DNA of 64,000 nucleotides from Epithemia pelagica (GCA_946965045.2 OX337241.1:1178001-1242000), one strand, 5' to 3'. Counted from the first letter of the stretch, positions 33,076-43,456 are shown. Notes: generated by a model from the sequence alone, not told the origin. A program made the numbers and translations.

Positions 33076-35250
33076 TTATTCCTTTGTAGGTAAGCTCTTG
33101 AAACCTGTCCATGAATCCGGATCATTAAGGCGTGGGTTCCCATTATCCATATAGCCAAGCTTTACAAGTAGATGTAGACCGTCAACCTCGGGTTCCAGAA
33201 TTTGGGCACAGAAGCACTTGATTATAAGTGCTTTGGTTCTTTGCCTAACATACCGGTTAGTTGTCAAACCCAAAACGGATTTCGGGAAAGCTTTGACTGG
33301 CTTACCACCAGGACCTGGAGTCTCTATGGAGAGGAGCTCGTCAAGAAAGCAGTCTTTGTGTAGGGAGAGCCTTGAAGAGGGTACCTTATCAGTGATGAAC
33401 AATCTCACGAGATATGCCTTGAAGTTTTCTATGTTGATTGCCGCATCAAGAGGCGTAGTAATCCGTGGTTTGGCACACCTCCAACAGGCGCCCCCACAAG
33501 ACGTAGGAATGTCACATTGTGTCTGTCGATGTGGATTCAACATCATTTGTTCCAACGCAAAATGCACGCAATGCCCGTCGTCCAAGCAAATAAGCGCTAT
33601 AACCTTTCGAATAGCGTTCCATTGGCGTTTTGCTAACGCATCAATGGACAACATGGTAGTAGATTTCATTGTAGAGGTAGGATTGCTTGACTGTTGGGAT
33701 GCCGCAGGTTTGTCGGACGCCTGTTTTCTTTTGGCAGCTTCGTATTTAGGTATAAGAAACACCCTCGTCATGAGCGCGACAAGGCTGTTTAGTGATATGA
33801 TCATGGTGAAGGAGGAGGTGTTAAAGGTTGCGGTCACGCTGCGTCCGCATCGTCCAGAACACTGAATCAGATCCTCCAGGCTCTGAGGGAAGCCATGGAA
33901 AATCACTGCGTCCACTTCATGGCAATCAATACCAGAGCTCGTGGTTCCAGCAGTAGCGAAGTATCCTACCGGGTCAAAGCGGAGAAGGCGTCGGGTGGTC
34001 GGACAGGTTTCCACAAGGGGCTTTCCCACGAAAAGATTTGTGTTGTGGAACTTTTGTTCCCTGTACATGTTTCCATGTACCAACACGAGATCTTTTTGGA
34101 TTCCCAGTACATTCAGCTGGTGTCAACATTTTTGATGAAGGTCGATAATGGCTTTCCGTGAATTGGAATATATCATTATCTTCCTTCCACCGGATGCACG
34201 AGATATTCTTACGAGGTCCCTCTTTATGCGACGAAGGGGGGTATCTTGAAAGCAAATGTTAAGCGATGTTGCGACGCTCTACCCCTGAGTGGCAATGGGG
34301 CCAAATAAGATCGTTTGTGGGACAGAAAGACAACCCTGTTAACGCTTCAAGGTCAGACACCATTGTCAGCGAGGCGGTAGCTGTCATGAAGAGAATGGGA
34401 ATTGGTGTAGTGGCCCAACGCTTGGCACACTGAAAGAGAACCTGCTTGAGGTCACTGAATTCCTGACGAAACTCCATGCCGTGACATGCATAAAGATGGC
34501 ACTCGTCAACAGCAATGAATCGTAAGGTTCCGTTTTGGAAACATTTGGTAATGGTTTGGCACCACTGAGGGTCTCGCGTCAACTTTTGGGGGGAAGAAAA
34601 CAGAGCGATTGTTGTTTTGGATTCTGGAGACAAACTCTCCAACCGTTGGCGAAGAAAGTCGTTGTTGTTGGTGGACCGTATGACATCCAAGTTAAAGACA
34701 CGAAGACGCTTGCCCAGGCCTTGATTGGAAGACAGATTTGTTAACTTCGAGGTTTGATCTGCTGATAGACTCAACAGAGGCACGATTGTAAGCGTGATGC
34801 CGCCGCATATGAAGCCACATACATCGCGTACGGCGGACTTTCCCCACCGGTGGACCGAACAAGGAGCAATGGACGCAAACGTTGAGAGGGAACGCGTTCG
34901 ACGTGACGACGGAGGACTTGTTGGCATGCCAGCATCTGCCACGGTCGAACGGTCTTCCCATGCCAGTCTTTGAATGATGCCTCGATGGACCTTGCAAGAT
35001 CAGGGGAGTCTTCGGAATGTTCAATCAAAGGGTCAGGTACGGAGTGTACCTCTTCGATGGTCGGCAAAGAGGCATTTGGGGCTTCGGAAGGATGGTCATC
35101 CATTTGGTTGTTGTTCGGTTGTTGTTGGTTGTATTGGTATGGAGCGATCGAAGCCGTCTGCAGGACTGGGCGCTCTATTTCAACGCCGTGGGGGTCCCTT
35201 GAGGTAGTAGAGACCACTTGTGCATGTCGGGGAGGATTGACAGGGTCCAT
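33076..35250 (-). pseudogene. RecQ-type SF2 helicase of the outer element, disabled
   Basis: Reads from ATG 35250. An N-terminal disordered region is followed by a Q-motif-like RPWQMLAC, a Walker A (STGG...GKS), IVPLLSL, a DECH box (AVDECHLYACHG, near 34500), an MTATA motif, a domain-2 strand, VLVHGNMY, and ATAGTTSSGIDCH with QCSGRCGRS (motifs V and VI). A C-terminal Cys group (CGGACWRC) resembles a RecQ zinc site. Three lesions are visible: one base is missing in Walker A near 34845 (the G run is too short), an extra base near 34260 restores the frame, and an in-frame TGA lies at 34123-34125. RecQ proteins unwind DNA 3'-5'; here it probably assisted transposition (inference). It is tail-to-tail with the DUF6589-like half (53-bp gap). 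Confidence 0.85.
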
Positions 35251-35316
35251 GGGAGAAGATTGCGTTGTTACTAAATGGAGCTCGTAGTGGTTGCGTTGAG
35301 GTGGATGTGAGTTTTG

Positions 35317-35430
35317 GTCAAAAACGGGAAATCGCCAATTTTGAGGATCGCGCCTTGGGGGTGAGTAAGGGAATGTACTCGTAGAAAATGACTCTCTAGC
35401 AGCCTAAAAACTCACCCCCGCTGGGGGGTA
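35317..35430 (-). repeat. Right terminal inverted repeat of the outer element
   Basis: The reverse complement starts TACCCCCCAGCGGGGGTG and matches the left end through GAGTTTTTAGG and GCTAGAGAGT, diverges in the hairpin loop, and matches again through ACTCACCCCCAAGGCGCGAT and CCCGTTTTTGAC. The 10-bp stem GGGGGTGAGT/ACTCACCCCC is kept. Confidence 0.9.
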
Positions 35431-35440
35431 CGCAAGCTAC
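35431..35440 (+). repeat. Target site duplication, right copy, outer element
   Basis: CGCAAGCTAC, identical to 2243-2252. Confidence 0.9.
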
Positions 35441-35483
35441 CACAGCAAAGGGCGACAGCAGGCAATTGGACGAAGACCGATTG
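35441..35483 (+). repeat. Right part of the interspersed target repeat
   Basis: Matches 43597-43639 with one substitution in the first base (CACAGC against GACAGC) and ends at GACCGATTG, as the uninterrupted copy does. Confidence 0.85.
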
Positions 35484-35734
35484 TCAGCGATAGACCTCTA
35501 GCCAAGTAGCTAGACTAGTGATACCGACACTAGATATAGTAGCCTAGTGATACTAGCTAGACTCTAGTGATACCATCGCTATGTCTAGGTGACAGACCAA
35601 TGACGAAATGGAAATGAGCGATAAGAGCTCAGTGTTTTGGAACATCGCAACGTCCAATACGCTTTGTACCGTCTTTTTGCTCTCCCCTTGGACTTTTGGT
35701 TGGTGCGAACTTCTGATGTCGTGTCTTTTGCATC
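35484..35734. other. Upstream region of the ferroportin gene with CTAG-rich repeats
   Basis: From 35500 to about 35590, words such as CTAGTGATAC, GTAGCTAGACTAG and ACTAGCTAGAC repeat irregularly. The remaining 140 bp precede the ferroportin start. No promoter motif can be called. Confidence 0.5.
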
Positions 35735-37762
35735 ATGGTTGTGGCAATGGTTGATGAGTACGATTATGATGATGGTATAACAATGGTGTCTGCAAAGTCT
35801 AGCGAATCTGGCAACTTGATCGTTCGGGGAGAGACAAACGAAGACTACAACAGCAATGGGTCCTCACATTCAGCTATCGCTGTTCCGTGCTCCTCAGAAC
35901 CTTTGCTGGAACAGTTGGGCCAAGCACGTCGCTGGATTTATGTGTCTCATTTTTTCTCTCAGTTTTCGGACGCATCGTGGCAATTCGCTTTAAGTTTGTT
36001 TTTGGCGGCATTCTCCAACTACCAAAGCTTGTTTCTGATTTCCAGTTATGGTATTGTTTCCCAGTTAAGCATCTGTGCCTTTGGTTCCATCTCTGGACGT
36101 TATGTTGACGAAACATCCTCCCATCGCTTACGAACGGCGCGGCTCTTCTTAGGAACTCAAACTCTCTGCGTTCTGATTGCCACGACTTGCTCTTATTATG
36201 CCTTACACCGTGTGGATCACATCATGATGATTTCGGTAATAGCATCTTCTGAAGGCAATACCTCGACTGTCGTTGAAAATCACGAACAAACTGAACCTTC
36301 AGAAAGTTCTGTTGAGGCCTCGCATCCGTGGTCAAAAGATATCGTGACAATAGTCTTGGTTTTGCTTATCCATCTATTTGGACCATTGGCCGAAATCCTG
36401 AATCGAGGGTTCCTCGTTGCAATAGAACGTGATTGGATTGTTACCATGATGCCAGCTGCTCCGAAAGCACGGCCTATCGACGACAACGACGACAATTCTT
36501 TAGATAGCAACTCTCCCGATGACCGCACGTCGACTGGCCAAGAACGGAGTGGTCGAGAGTGGTTGGTTGAAACGAATGTTCGCATGAAACAATTGGATTT
36601 GACTTGCAAAGTCGTGGCTCCGGCAGTGTCTGGTTTGATTGTGGGGTCTTTTGATGACGCCTCGAGCAGTAGCGAGGACAACCCACAGGAGCACAATAGC
36701 GTTCACAATCTCACCACTGCGGCCTTGTTAGTGGGACTGGTCCATGTGGCGGCCGTAATAGTGGAATACGTGGCAACCGCCCATGTCTATTACATGGTGC
36801 CTGCTCTCCGAGGATGCCAGGTATCTAAAACACCAGCAACAAGATCCACGACAGAATCAACTGCAAGAACGCTGGCGTTGACAGAGTCGGAAGAAGGAAT
36901 CGCGATACACTCGAGAGATGAACGTGAAACAGAGGGTACATCGGACAGCGAAGTAGAGGAAAACGATAGTTGCTTGTCCAGAAAGCTTTCCAACCATGAT
37001 GCTTCAGTTGGCGAGGACAGCCACTTCGATGACGGAGAAAACGAGAATCTGATCGTCGACAGTTGTGAGATGGCACTGAACAGCCCATCTCCGTCGTCCA
37101 CTAGAGAAAACTCTTCGAGTCTGTCTTCTTCCGGTCGTATTTTGCTCTCTGGTTGGACAATATTTTTCCAGCAACCAATTGCCTTTGGTGGCTTGGGCCT
37201 GGCGCTGTTGTACGTAAACATTCTGAACTTCAGCGCTTTGATGACAGCCTTCTTGGTATCCAAAGGCATGGCCTTGCAAACCGTTGGGGTACTACGAGGC
37301 ACTTCAGCCGCCCTGGGGTTGTTGGGCACTGTGGCCTACGACGTAAGCGTTAAGTCAACGTCACTCGTGACAACAGGGTTGTGGTCCATAGTGTTTGAAT
37401 TCATGTGTCTGAGTGTTTGTTTTGCAAGCTTCTTTGTTCCGTCTTACATTGGATCTATGGCACTTTTGGTTGCTGGGGTTTGGGCCAGTCGTATCGGACT
37501 GTGGGTTTTTGATATTTCCATATCGCAAATGATGCAAGAACTCATCCCCGAAGGAATTCGAGGTGTTGTGGGAGGAACGCAACAATCCTTGAATGCATTC
37601 TTTCAATTCATCCCATATGTTATGGGCCTTATATTCTACCAACCTGCTGAGTTTCACATTTATGCTGCAACTGGCTACTTGGCGGTCGGCATCGCTATGA
37701 TTCTGTATTTTGTTGGGGTTTACCAACGTGCCGATCGATTGTTCCCCGAATCGGGTGGATGA
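35735..37762 (+). CDS. Ferroportin-like iron exporter, copy 1
   Basis: 675 residues from ATG 35735. The N-terminal membrane block (RWIYVSHFFSQFSDASWQF, then GSISGRYVDETSSHRLRTAR) has the SHF...FSD...W and G-x-x-x-G-x-x-VD pattern of the SLC40/ferroportin family. The C-terminal block (RIGLWVFDISISQMMQELIP, then RGVVGGTQQSLN) matches the family's R-x-G-L-W-x-F-D and RG...G.Q.S.N motifs. About ten or more hydrophobic segments are visible, with long acidic soluble loops at about 235-290 and 360-450 that are much larger than in animal ferroportin. The family moves ferrous iron and sometimes other divalent metals out of the cytosol. The target membrane (plasma, vacuole or plastid) is not evident. 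A frameshifted paralogue lies tail-to-tail at 38462-40467. Confidence 0.85.
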   Translation: MVVAMVDEYDYDDGITMVSAKSSESGNLIVRGETNEDYNSNGSSHSAIAVPCSSEPLLEQLGQARRWIYVSHFFSQFSDASWQFALSLFLAAFSNYQSLFLISSYGIVSQLSICAFGSISGRYVDETSSHRLRTARLFLGTQTLCVLIATTCSYYALHRVDHIMMISVIASSEGNTSTVVENHEQTEPSESSVEASHPWSKDIVTIVLVLLIHLFGPLAEILNRGFLVAIERDWIVTMMPAAPKARPIDDNDDNSLDSNSPDDRTSTGQERSGREWLVETNVRMKQLDLTCKVVAPAVSGLIVGSFDDASSSSEDNPQEHNSVHNLTTAALLVGLVHVAAVIVEYVATAHVYYMVPALRGCQVSKTPATRSTTESTARTLALTESEEGIAIHSRDERETEGTSDSEVEENDSCLSRKLSNHDASVGEDSHFDDGENENLIVDSCEMALNSPSPSSTRENSSSLSSSGRILLSGWTIFFQQPIAFGGLGLALLYVNILNFSALMTAFLVSKGMALQTVGVLRGTSAALGLLGTVAYDVSVKSTSLVTTGLWSIVFEFMCLSVCFASFFVPSYIGSMALLVAGVWASRIGLWVFDISISQMMQELIPEGIRGVVGGTQQSLNAFFQFIPYVMGLIFYQPAEFHIYAATGYLAVGIAMILYFVGVYQRADRLFPESGG

Positions 37763-38461
37763 TTGCAAGTACATTGTGCCTGTACAACATTTCAGTTGTA
37801 TGTGGATATTCCATATGGTGTTGCATCGTACAAGTCCATGGTACAAAGAGATGAATGGTGTGGCAGAACAACGGTTCCATATTTGTATGCTTCTTCTTTT
37901 GGACTTCTTCATCGAAACGAGAAGACAACGCTCCATCTTGTGATTTGATGGAAAACTTTACAGACGTGTTCACCTCACAGGTGCCCAGAAGAGTCAAGAA
38001 TGGAATCAGCCGCCGCCCGTTGTCTACGCTCTGAATTCAAAGATGACTCTTGTAGTGCTCATACATCTTCGTTTGCTTCAGACTTCCAAGTTGCAAGGTT
38101 ATAAGTCTCAATGAATTTCAATTTAAGTGACACTCCTAGTATCACTATTTTAACACCAATCTATGTTACCCAGCAAGTATCTGCTTTCATGATGCGGGCT
38201 ACACCGAGCCAGCTCAAAGGATTCACAACGATCGACATGATCGAGAACCAGACCTTGATATGCGCATGAAGGCATCATCCTTCTTGTTCAGGACACAGGG
38301 AAAGCGAAGAAATCTCGAATAAGCCTCTGTTTGCCAATAATAAACCGATGGCGAACAGGTAATGAAACGGAGACACCAAATTCCTGTAGAATGGCTTCAT
38401 CTTCTCTCTGGTCTAATTCGACCTGTCATTAACCCGTCAATAAAACTGACTGAGTTAGAAG
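37763..38461. other. Spacer between convergent ferroportin genes
   Basis: About 700 bp with no supported gene; it holds the 3' regions of both copies. No repeat is apparent. Confidence 0.5.
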
Positions 38462-40467
38462 TCATACTTCTCCAGGTAGTGAGTAGCTGCCTCCACCTGT
38501 TTCTGGGAAAAGCCTTTTTGCCCGTTGGTAAACACCGACAAAGTACAAAACCATTGCAATACCCACAGCTAAATACCCGGTTGCGCCATAAACGTAGAAC
38601 TCGGACGGTTTGTAAAAGACTAAACCCATAACATTTGGAATGAATTGAAACAGGGCATTCAGAGATTGTTGAGTTCCGCCTACAACACCTCGGATTCCTT
38701 CAGGGATGAGTTCTTGCATCATTTGTGTCACGGATATATCAAAGACCCATAGGCCGATACGGCTGGCAAAACGCCACCAACCAAAAGTCGAATGGATCCA
38801 ATGTACGATGGAACAAAGAAGCTTGCAAAACAAACACTCAGACACATGAATTCAAACACAATAGACCACAACCCTGTCGTCACAAGTGATGTTGACTTAA
38901 CGCTCACATGGTACGCCATAGTGCCCAACAAGCCCAAGGCAGCTGAAATGCCTCGTAGTAAACCGACTGTAGCAAGGGCCATGCCTCTGGATACCAAGAA
39001 GGCCGTCATTAATGCACTAAGCGTCAGAATGTTGACGTACAAAAGCGCCAGACCCAAACCCCCATAAGCAATAGGTTGCTGGAAATATACCGTCCAACCG
39101 GATGGAAGCAGAAATCGACATGATGACAACGAGGTCTTATCAGTGACTTCGGGGGCGTCAGGCATCGAAATATCATCACTTCTCGTACCCATATCCCCAA
39201 AGTCTTCATTCTTCGCGCTTCCTGGCTTGTCTTCGATGCTTTCATCATGGTTTAACCTCAAGTTGTGAGAAGAATCGATGGTGCTTTCACCTTCACTCTG
39301 TTGACTCTCTTGCACCGTCGGCAATTCAATAGTGGCTGGAGATACAAGCGTGGACGATGTGCTTGCGGGACGATGGAGGGCAGGTACCCTGTAATAGACT
39401 CGAGCAGTTGCCAAATACTCCACAGCTACCGCAGTGACGTTAACCAACCCGACTAACAAGGCAGCCGTTGTGAGATTGTGTGAACTACTGTCATGAGTGT
39501 CCGTGGCTGCCTCTGTGCTGGCGTGATTACTCGTATCGTTCTCACTGGCATTGGCGTTACGATCAAACACTCCGACCACCCAACCCGCCACGGCCGGCGC
39601 AACGACTTTGCAAGTCAAAACTAACTGTTTCATACGAACATTGGTTTCAGCCAACCATTCGCGCCCAGTGATCACTCGACCAGTCGAAGTTGTGCCATAC
39701 TCAGAAGGTGCACCAACGGAGGCAACTGTCTGGTCATTCTCATCCTGAAGGGGTGTTGTGGTGGCAGGCACCATGGCCACAATCCAATCACGTTCCATTG
39801 CTACCAGAAACCCTTGACTCGCTAGTTCAGCCAGTGGTCCGAAAACATGAATAAGTATCACCAAAATGACTGTGACGCTATCCTCTGACCAAGCAAACGA
39901 AGCCTGATCTTCCGTGTCGCCTTCGATACTTTCACCATCCATTTCAGCAGGTGAACTCCCTACTGCTCTTCTTGTTGGTTGTGACGCAAGCATCATTTCA
40001 TGGACACGTTGCAAAGCATAGTATGAACAAGCAGTTGCTATCAGGACGCAAAGTGACTGAGTTCCCAAGAAGATACGAGCTGTTCTTAAGCGATTAATAG
40101 AGGATGTTTCATCCACAAATCGTCCTGAGGTTGAACCAAAGGCACATTTGCTCAACTGGGACACAATACCGTAGCTGCAAACCAGAAACAAACTTTGGTA
40201 GTTCGAGAAAGCCGCCAAAAATAAGCTGAGAGAGAATTGCCATGCCTCATCAGAAAACTGGGCAAAGAAATGAGATACGTAAATCCAGTATCGAGCATGG
40301 TCCAACTGCTTCAACGACGAAAAAGACGAGGTGGTAGAATAGTCGTCTGTGGCGTCCGATGACTTTCCTTCGCCTTCCACCAGTGACGACAAGTTCGTTT
40401 CACATTGTCTGGATGATATCGTGTCTTCGGTTGGAATGATAAAGGCGGCGACTTCCACAGACTTCAT
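38462..40467 (-). pseudogene. Ferroportin-like copy 2, frameshifted
   Basis: Reads from ATG 40467 (MKSVEVAAF) and matches copy 1 through nearly its whole length, with the same membrane blocks and long acidic loops (less conserved). At about 38765-38772 one base is missing relative to copy 1: copy 1 has GTTTGGGCCAGTCG, this copy has GTTTTGCCAGCCG. The frame therefore ends at 38728, and the last two membrane segments (RIGLWVFDISVTQ to VYQRAKRLF) lie in the frame 38845-38462. The rest is intact and well conserved, so the lesion is recent, a sequencing error, or a rare allele. If real, the product lacks the C-terminal domain end and is probably inactive. Confidence 0.75.
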
Positions 40468-40897
40468 TGTGCACTGCTTCTCGTCCCCATTTCGGCATCA
40501 GAGTGAGAAATCCGTGCCGCTTTGAAATTTTCTGGTTCAGTTTTTTCCTGTCTGTCGAGACACGTGTATCGCCGCTTCCCCACGTCGCAGTTCCGCAAAT
40601 CTAGCGGAGAGCAACCCAAGCGTCCAATATGATTTCGTCAGTGAATTTTATGATTTGAAAAGATATATCGAAGCGACAGATATTTCCCGAAGTGCGACCA
40701 GCACAGTCAGTGGGGGAGAATAAAAGCCAACGCACCTCACCTAGCTAGCTCTCGATAGCTCCTGCGCAACCAATAGGCCTCCATCAAACGCCACAAAACC
40801 AGGACACGAAAAGCCTTTTGATCAGCTTCCAACTTATTTCGTTTCACAAGATCGACTTTCAGAGTATAACAACCGCATGGGTAGTCTAGATGCGGAT
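40468..40897. other. Spacer upstream of ferroportin copy 2
   Basis: 430 bp with no gene. It contains the promoter side of copy 2 and the 3' side of the methyltransferase gene. Confidence 0.45.
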
Positions 40898-42613
40898 CTA
40901 GTCTGCCACCGCAATGACAATCGTGCAGTCTGATCTTCGTTTTCGGCTTGTACCACCAGTACCTTGATTGTTTGTTCTGTCTGACTTGACACCTTTCTTT
41001 TTCTTGACAGCTAAAGAAGGAAGCTGAAAATTACTGGGAGGAACCTGCGCTTGACCCAGAACTTCATAGCCCAGTTTGGCAAGAAAGCGCCGCATTGTCT
41101 CGCTACTATTGACGTCGCTACCTTGCTTGAGGATCACAGCACAAGGTGTACCCTTGGTCAAGATTTGACGCGTGGATCCAAGGATTCTTTCATTCTCTTG
41201 TGAATAGGTTTTCGAATTCACTCCCCACGGAAGATTGCAAACCATACAGTCGATACAAATAGGAGGGACCAGATTCTCACCATTGCTCGGTGTTGTCGCA
41301 TCTTCCCAGACTTGACTACTGTCTCGCACGAGCAAGCGGCACTGTTCATTGGTCCACATATCAGTTCTGTTAACGTAGGAAAGTGGGATCCAACTGGCTC
41401 GTTCATTTGCATCGATGCTGTTCTCATTATCGTTGTGGCATGAGCTGGTTTCGACCAAATGTTGAAGATTGGCGTACGTGCCTTCTATACACTTGGGATT
41501 GGAGTCCCAACCAATCACATGACAGTTTCGATCCAAGGCGTAGGCGAGAAACGTTCCACTCCCACATGTGGGATCCAGAACGACGATAGGGGTAAGGTCG
41601 AGTGAATCAGTGTTTTGGAACCCAGTCCTAGTCTTGTCCATCTCGTTCCCATTGCGGCGACTGTATACAAGATTGATCAGGAGGTCCACAACTATTTCTG
41701 CCAAGGCAGGCTGAATAGCAGAACTGTATTGAAACGGGCGACGAGACCATTGGATGACATCCATCCTCAAGCTGCCACAGGGGGACCGAGACTTGTCGAC
41801 ACCTGAAGGTGGTAACAGTTGGACGAGAAAAAGACCCATCGAGCTCGTATCGATTACGAGCAGTCGACTGCTGAGGGTACAAGAAGAATTTAAGGCAGCG
41901 GGTAACGGCCAAAGTGCTTGCGCAATCGCACACGTGAGCGTTTGCTCCGTGTAGGCATGACCAAAATTATCGTGCAATGTCAAGGACGACTCTGCTGTAC
42001 TTCTCAAATAGAGGTGGTCAAGAATCCAAGAACCTTGCAACCCCAAGCTGGCCACCGCTGGTGAAATGTTCTCGACTAGTCCCTGTGCCGTCTCGTTGCG
42101 TATCAAAAGACGACCCATCCATTCACAGCGAGAGAGGCTTGGAGGCAAAAGGCAACCAGCTGATGTATTGTCGTGATTGCCCTGTAACAAGCATGATGCT
42201 ACATGTGGATCCTGAACAGTAAATTTCAACAAGGAAGATGCGGTAGATGCATCCACAAGGAGACGTTGACATGAAAAGCGAGGATCCAGGTTGGTTTCGA
42301 GGCTCAGTTCGAGCCACTGTAGGTCTGATAGCTTGAAGCTTTCCCGTGTTTTGGCAAGAAAAGTTGTAGTTGAGGCTATCATCCTTGTTTCCCTTGTCAA
42401 TGAGTAACCTCCACAGAAGGAAAAATTGAGGAGAATACAACAACAGAGGACAACCCGTTGCCAGTGGCGGACAGCCACAAGACCATCACAGGTCGAAGAA
42501 TTCGACGAAAGGTTCATCCATTGACGATCAAACGAGGCTTCCACGGATCTCATCACGCCATCCTCGTCCTCATCGTCTGCGCTTTGAGAACTAGTAGCGC
42601 TCAAACAAGGCAT
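40898..42613 (-). CDS. SAM-dependent RNA/DNA methyltransferase (UPF0020-like)
   Basis: The frame is open from ATG 42733, but codons 1-27 lie in a transposon end (see 42651-43456); ATG 42613 (MPCLSATSS) is the likely native start, giving 571 residues. The C-terminal half has the SAM-binding motif LDPTCGSGTFL, the acidic residue of motif II (GWDSNP) and the catalytic NLPWG, a variant of the N-P-P-F/Y/W box used by N6-adenine and N2-guanine methyltransferases. This order matches UPF0020/THUMP-type tRNA guanine methyltransferases, but no clear THUMP domain is seen. A hydrophobic stretch (VVLCCCILLNF) at about residue 105 of the longer form could be an internal signal or membrane segment. The C-terminus is basic (KKKKG, SRKRRS). 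Confidence 0.75.
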   Translation of the reverse strand: MPCLSATSSQSADDEDEDGVMRSVEASFDRQWMNLSSNSSTCDGLVAVRHWQRVVLCCCILLNFSFCGGYSLTRETRMIASTTTFLAKTRESFKLSDLQWLELSLETNLDPRFSCQRLLVDASTASSLLKFTVQDPHVASCLLQGNHDNTSAGCLLPPSLSRCEWMGRLLIRNETAQGLVENISPAVASLGLQGSWILDHLYLRSTAESSLTLHDNFGHAYTEQTLTCAIAQALWPLPAALNSSCTLSSRLLVIDTSSMGLFLVQLLPPSGVDKSRSPCGSLRMDVIQWSRRPFQYSSAIQPALAEIVVDLLINLVYSRRNGNEMDKTRTGFQNTDSLDLTPIVVLDPTCGSGTFLAYALDRNCHVIGWDSNPKCIEGTYANLQHLVETSSCHNDNENSIDANERASWIPLSYVNRTDMWTNEQCRLLVRDSSQVWEDATTPSNGENLVPPICIDCMVCNLPWGVNSKTYSQENERILGSTRQILTKGTPCAVILKQGSDVNSSETMRRFLAKLGYEVLGQAQVPPSNFQLPSLAVKKKKGVKSDRTNNQGTGGTSRKRRSDCTIVIAVAD

Positions 42614-42650
42614 CTCATGCTCATACTCACCTGTCCGATCAGGGGACAGG

Positions 42651-43456
42651 TACCCCCCAGCGGGGGTGTTTTTGAGGGAGTAATTTCGTTGAAACACCCC
42701 CTTCTCTGTTCGCTGGATCTTGACGGTAGGCATATCTCATTATTTCCTCCACCACGATAATAACACGACAATCAAACTTTGTTGTTGCTGGTGACCTCCA
42801 ATGGCCACCCCATCATGATCCGACCATCACATGCTTCATATCGGTACCATGTCAGTGCATTGTGAGGGGCACAGTGCATGCGGGCCATTCTAGGAAATGA
42901 CCAATACAGTGACGCTGTAATACGGCTCAATAGGAGACCATGATGGCGTGAAAATACATGAGAGTTGCCGTTTTGCTATCAACACACTGTGTAACTACTA
43001 CTGTGATGTGTATTGTGTACCAATAGGTGTCCAAACAATGCATGATAAGAGCCATATAGTCCCTTTGAGTTGCTTCGTTCGAAATGGCAATACGTCGCTT
43101 CCGTACCTGTGCCACGAGGCATGGCGCCTATGAGTCTGATGCATAATAGCCTTAACCTTTAAATTTTGGTGATGCCGATGCATTCTACACTATTGGTTTG
43201 AGGTCTATGACTAGCTAGGAAGACAGGTTTCACGAGTCCAAATATGTGCACAACAACCTGTGCAACACCATGGCCCGTGTTGTTATCGTGGTGGAGGAAA
43301 TGAGATATGCCGGCCGACTGGAAACAGGTTATTTTTGGCAAATAGGTATGGGGGTGGCTCAGAGAAATTACACCCTCAAAGCCACCCCCGCTAGGGGGTA
43401 GAGAAGGGGGTGGCTACACGAAATTACACCCTCAAAGCCACCCCCGCTGGGGGGTA
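42651..43456. mobile_element. 806-bp non-autonomous relative of the outer transposon
   Basis: Left end TACCCCCCAGCGGGGGTG at 42651; the right end is its inverted counterpart ending GGGGGGTA at 43456. Both are flanked by a perfect 10-bp direct repeat AGGGGACAGG (42641-42650 and 43457-43466). The terminal repeats match for about 58 bp and keep a 10-bp stem (GGGGGTGTTT/AAACACCCCC left; GGGGGTGGCT/AGCCACCCCC right). The right terminal repeat is present twice in tandem (about 43345-43400 and 43401-43456). No ORF of note lies between. It must be mobilised in trans by a full element of this family. Confidence 0.88.

Larger units (their letters stand above)
2253..35430. mobile_element. Outer DNA transposon, DUF6589-like plus RecQ type, carrying a nested insertion
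   Basis: Both ends begin TACCCCCCAGCGGGGGTG and stay similar for about 100 bp inwards. They are flanked by a perfect 10-bp direct repeat (2243-2252 and 35431-35440). The surrounding repeat is found without the insertion at 43469-43639, which is direct evidence of insertion. The present length is 33,178 bp; subtracting the inner element (25,334 bp) and one AT leaves about 7,842 bp. The native cargo is a large DUF6589-like ORF (two halves) and a RecQ-like helicase on the opposite strand. Helicase cargo together with a long target duplication recalls the helicase-encoding Academ lineage (AcademH) from memory; that assignment is an inference. With its transposase gene split and its helicase mutated, this copy cannot be autonomous. 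Confidence 0.88.

Noticed and set aside
2253-35430. A single 33-kb giant transposon carrying all genes
   Set aside because: The second pair of terminal repeats, the AT duplication and the in-frame joining of the DUF6589-like halves show two nested elements.
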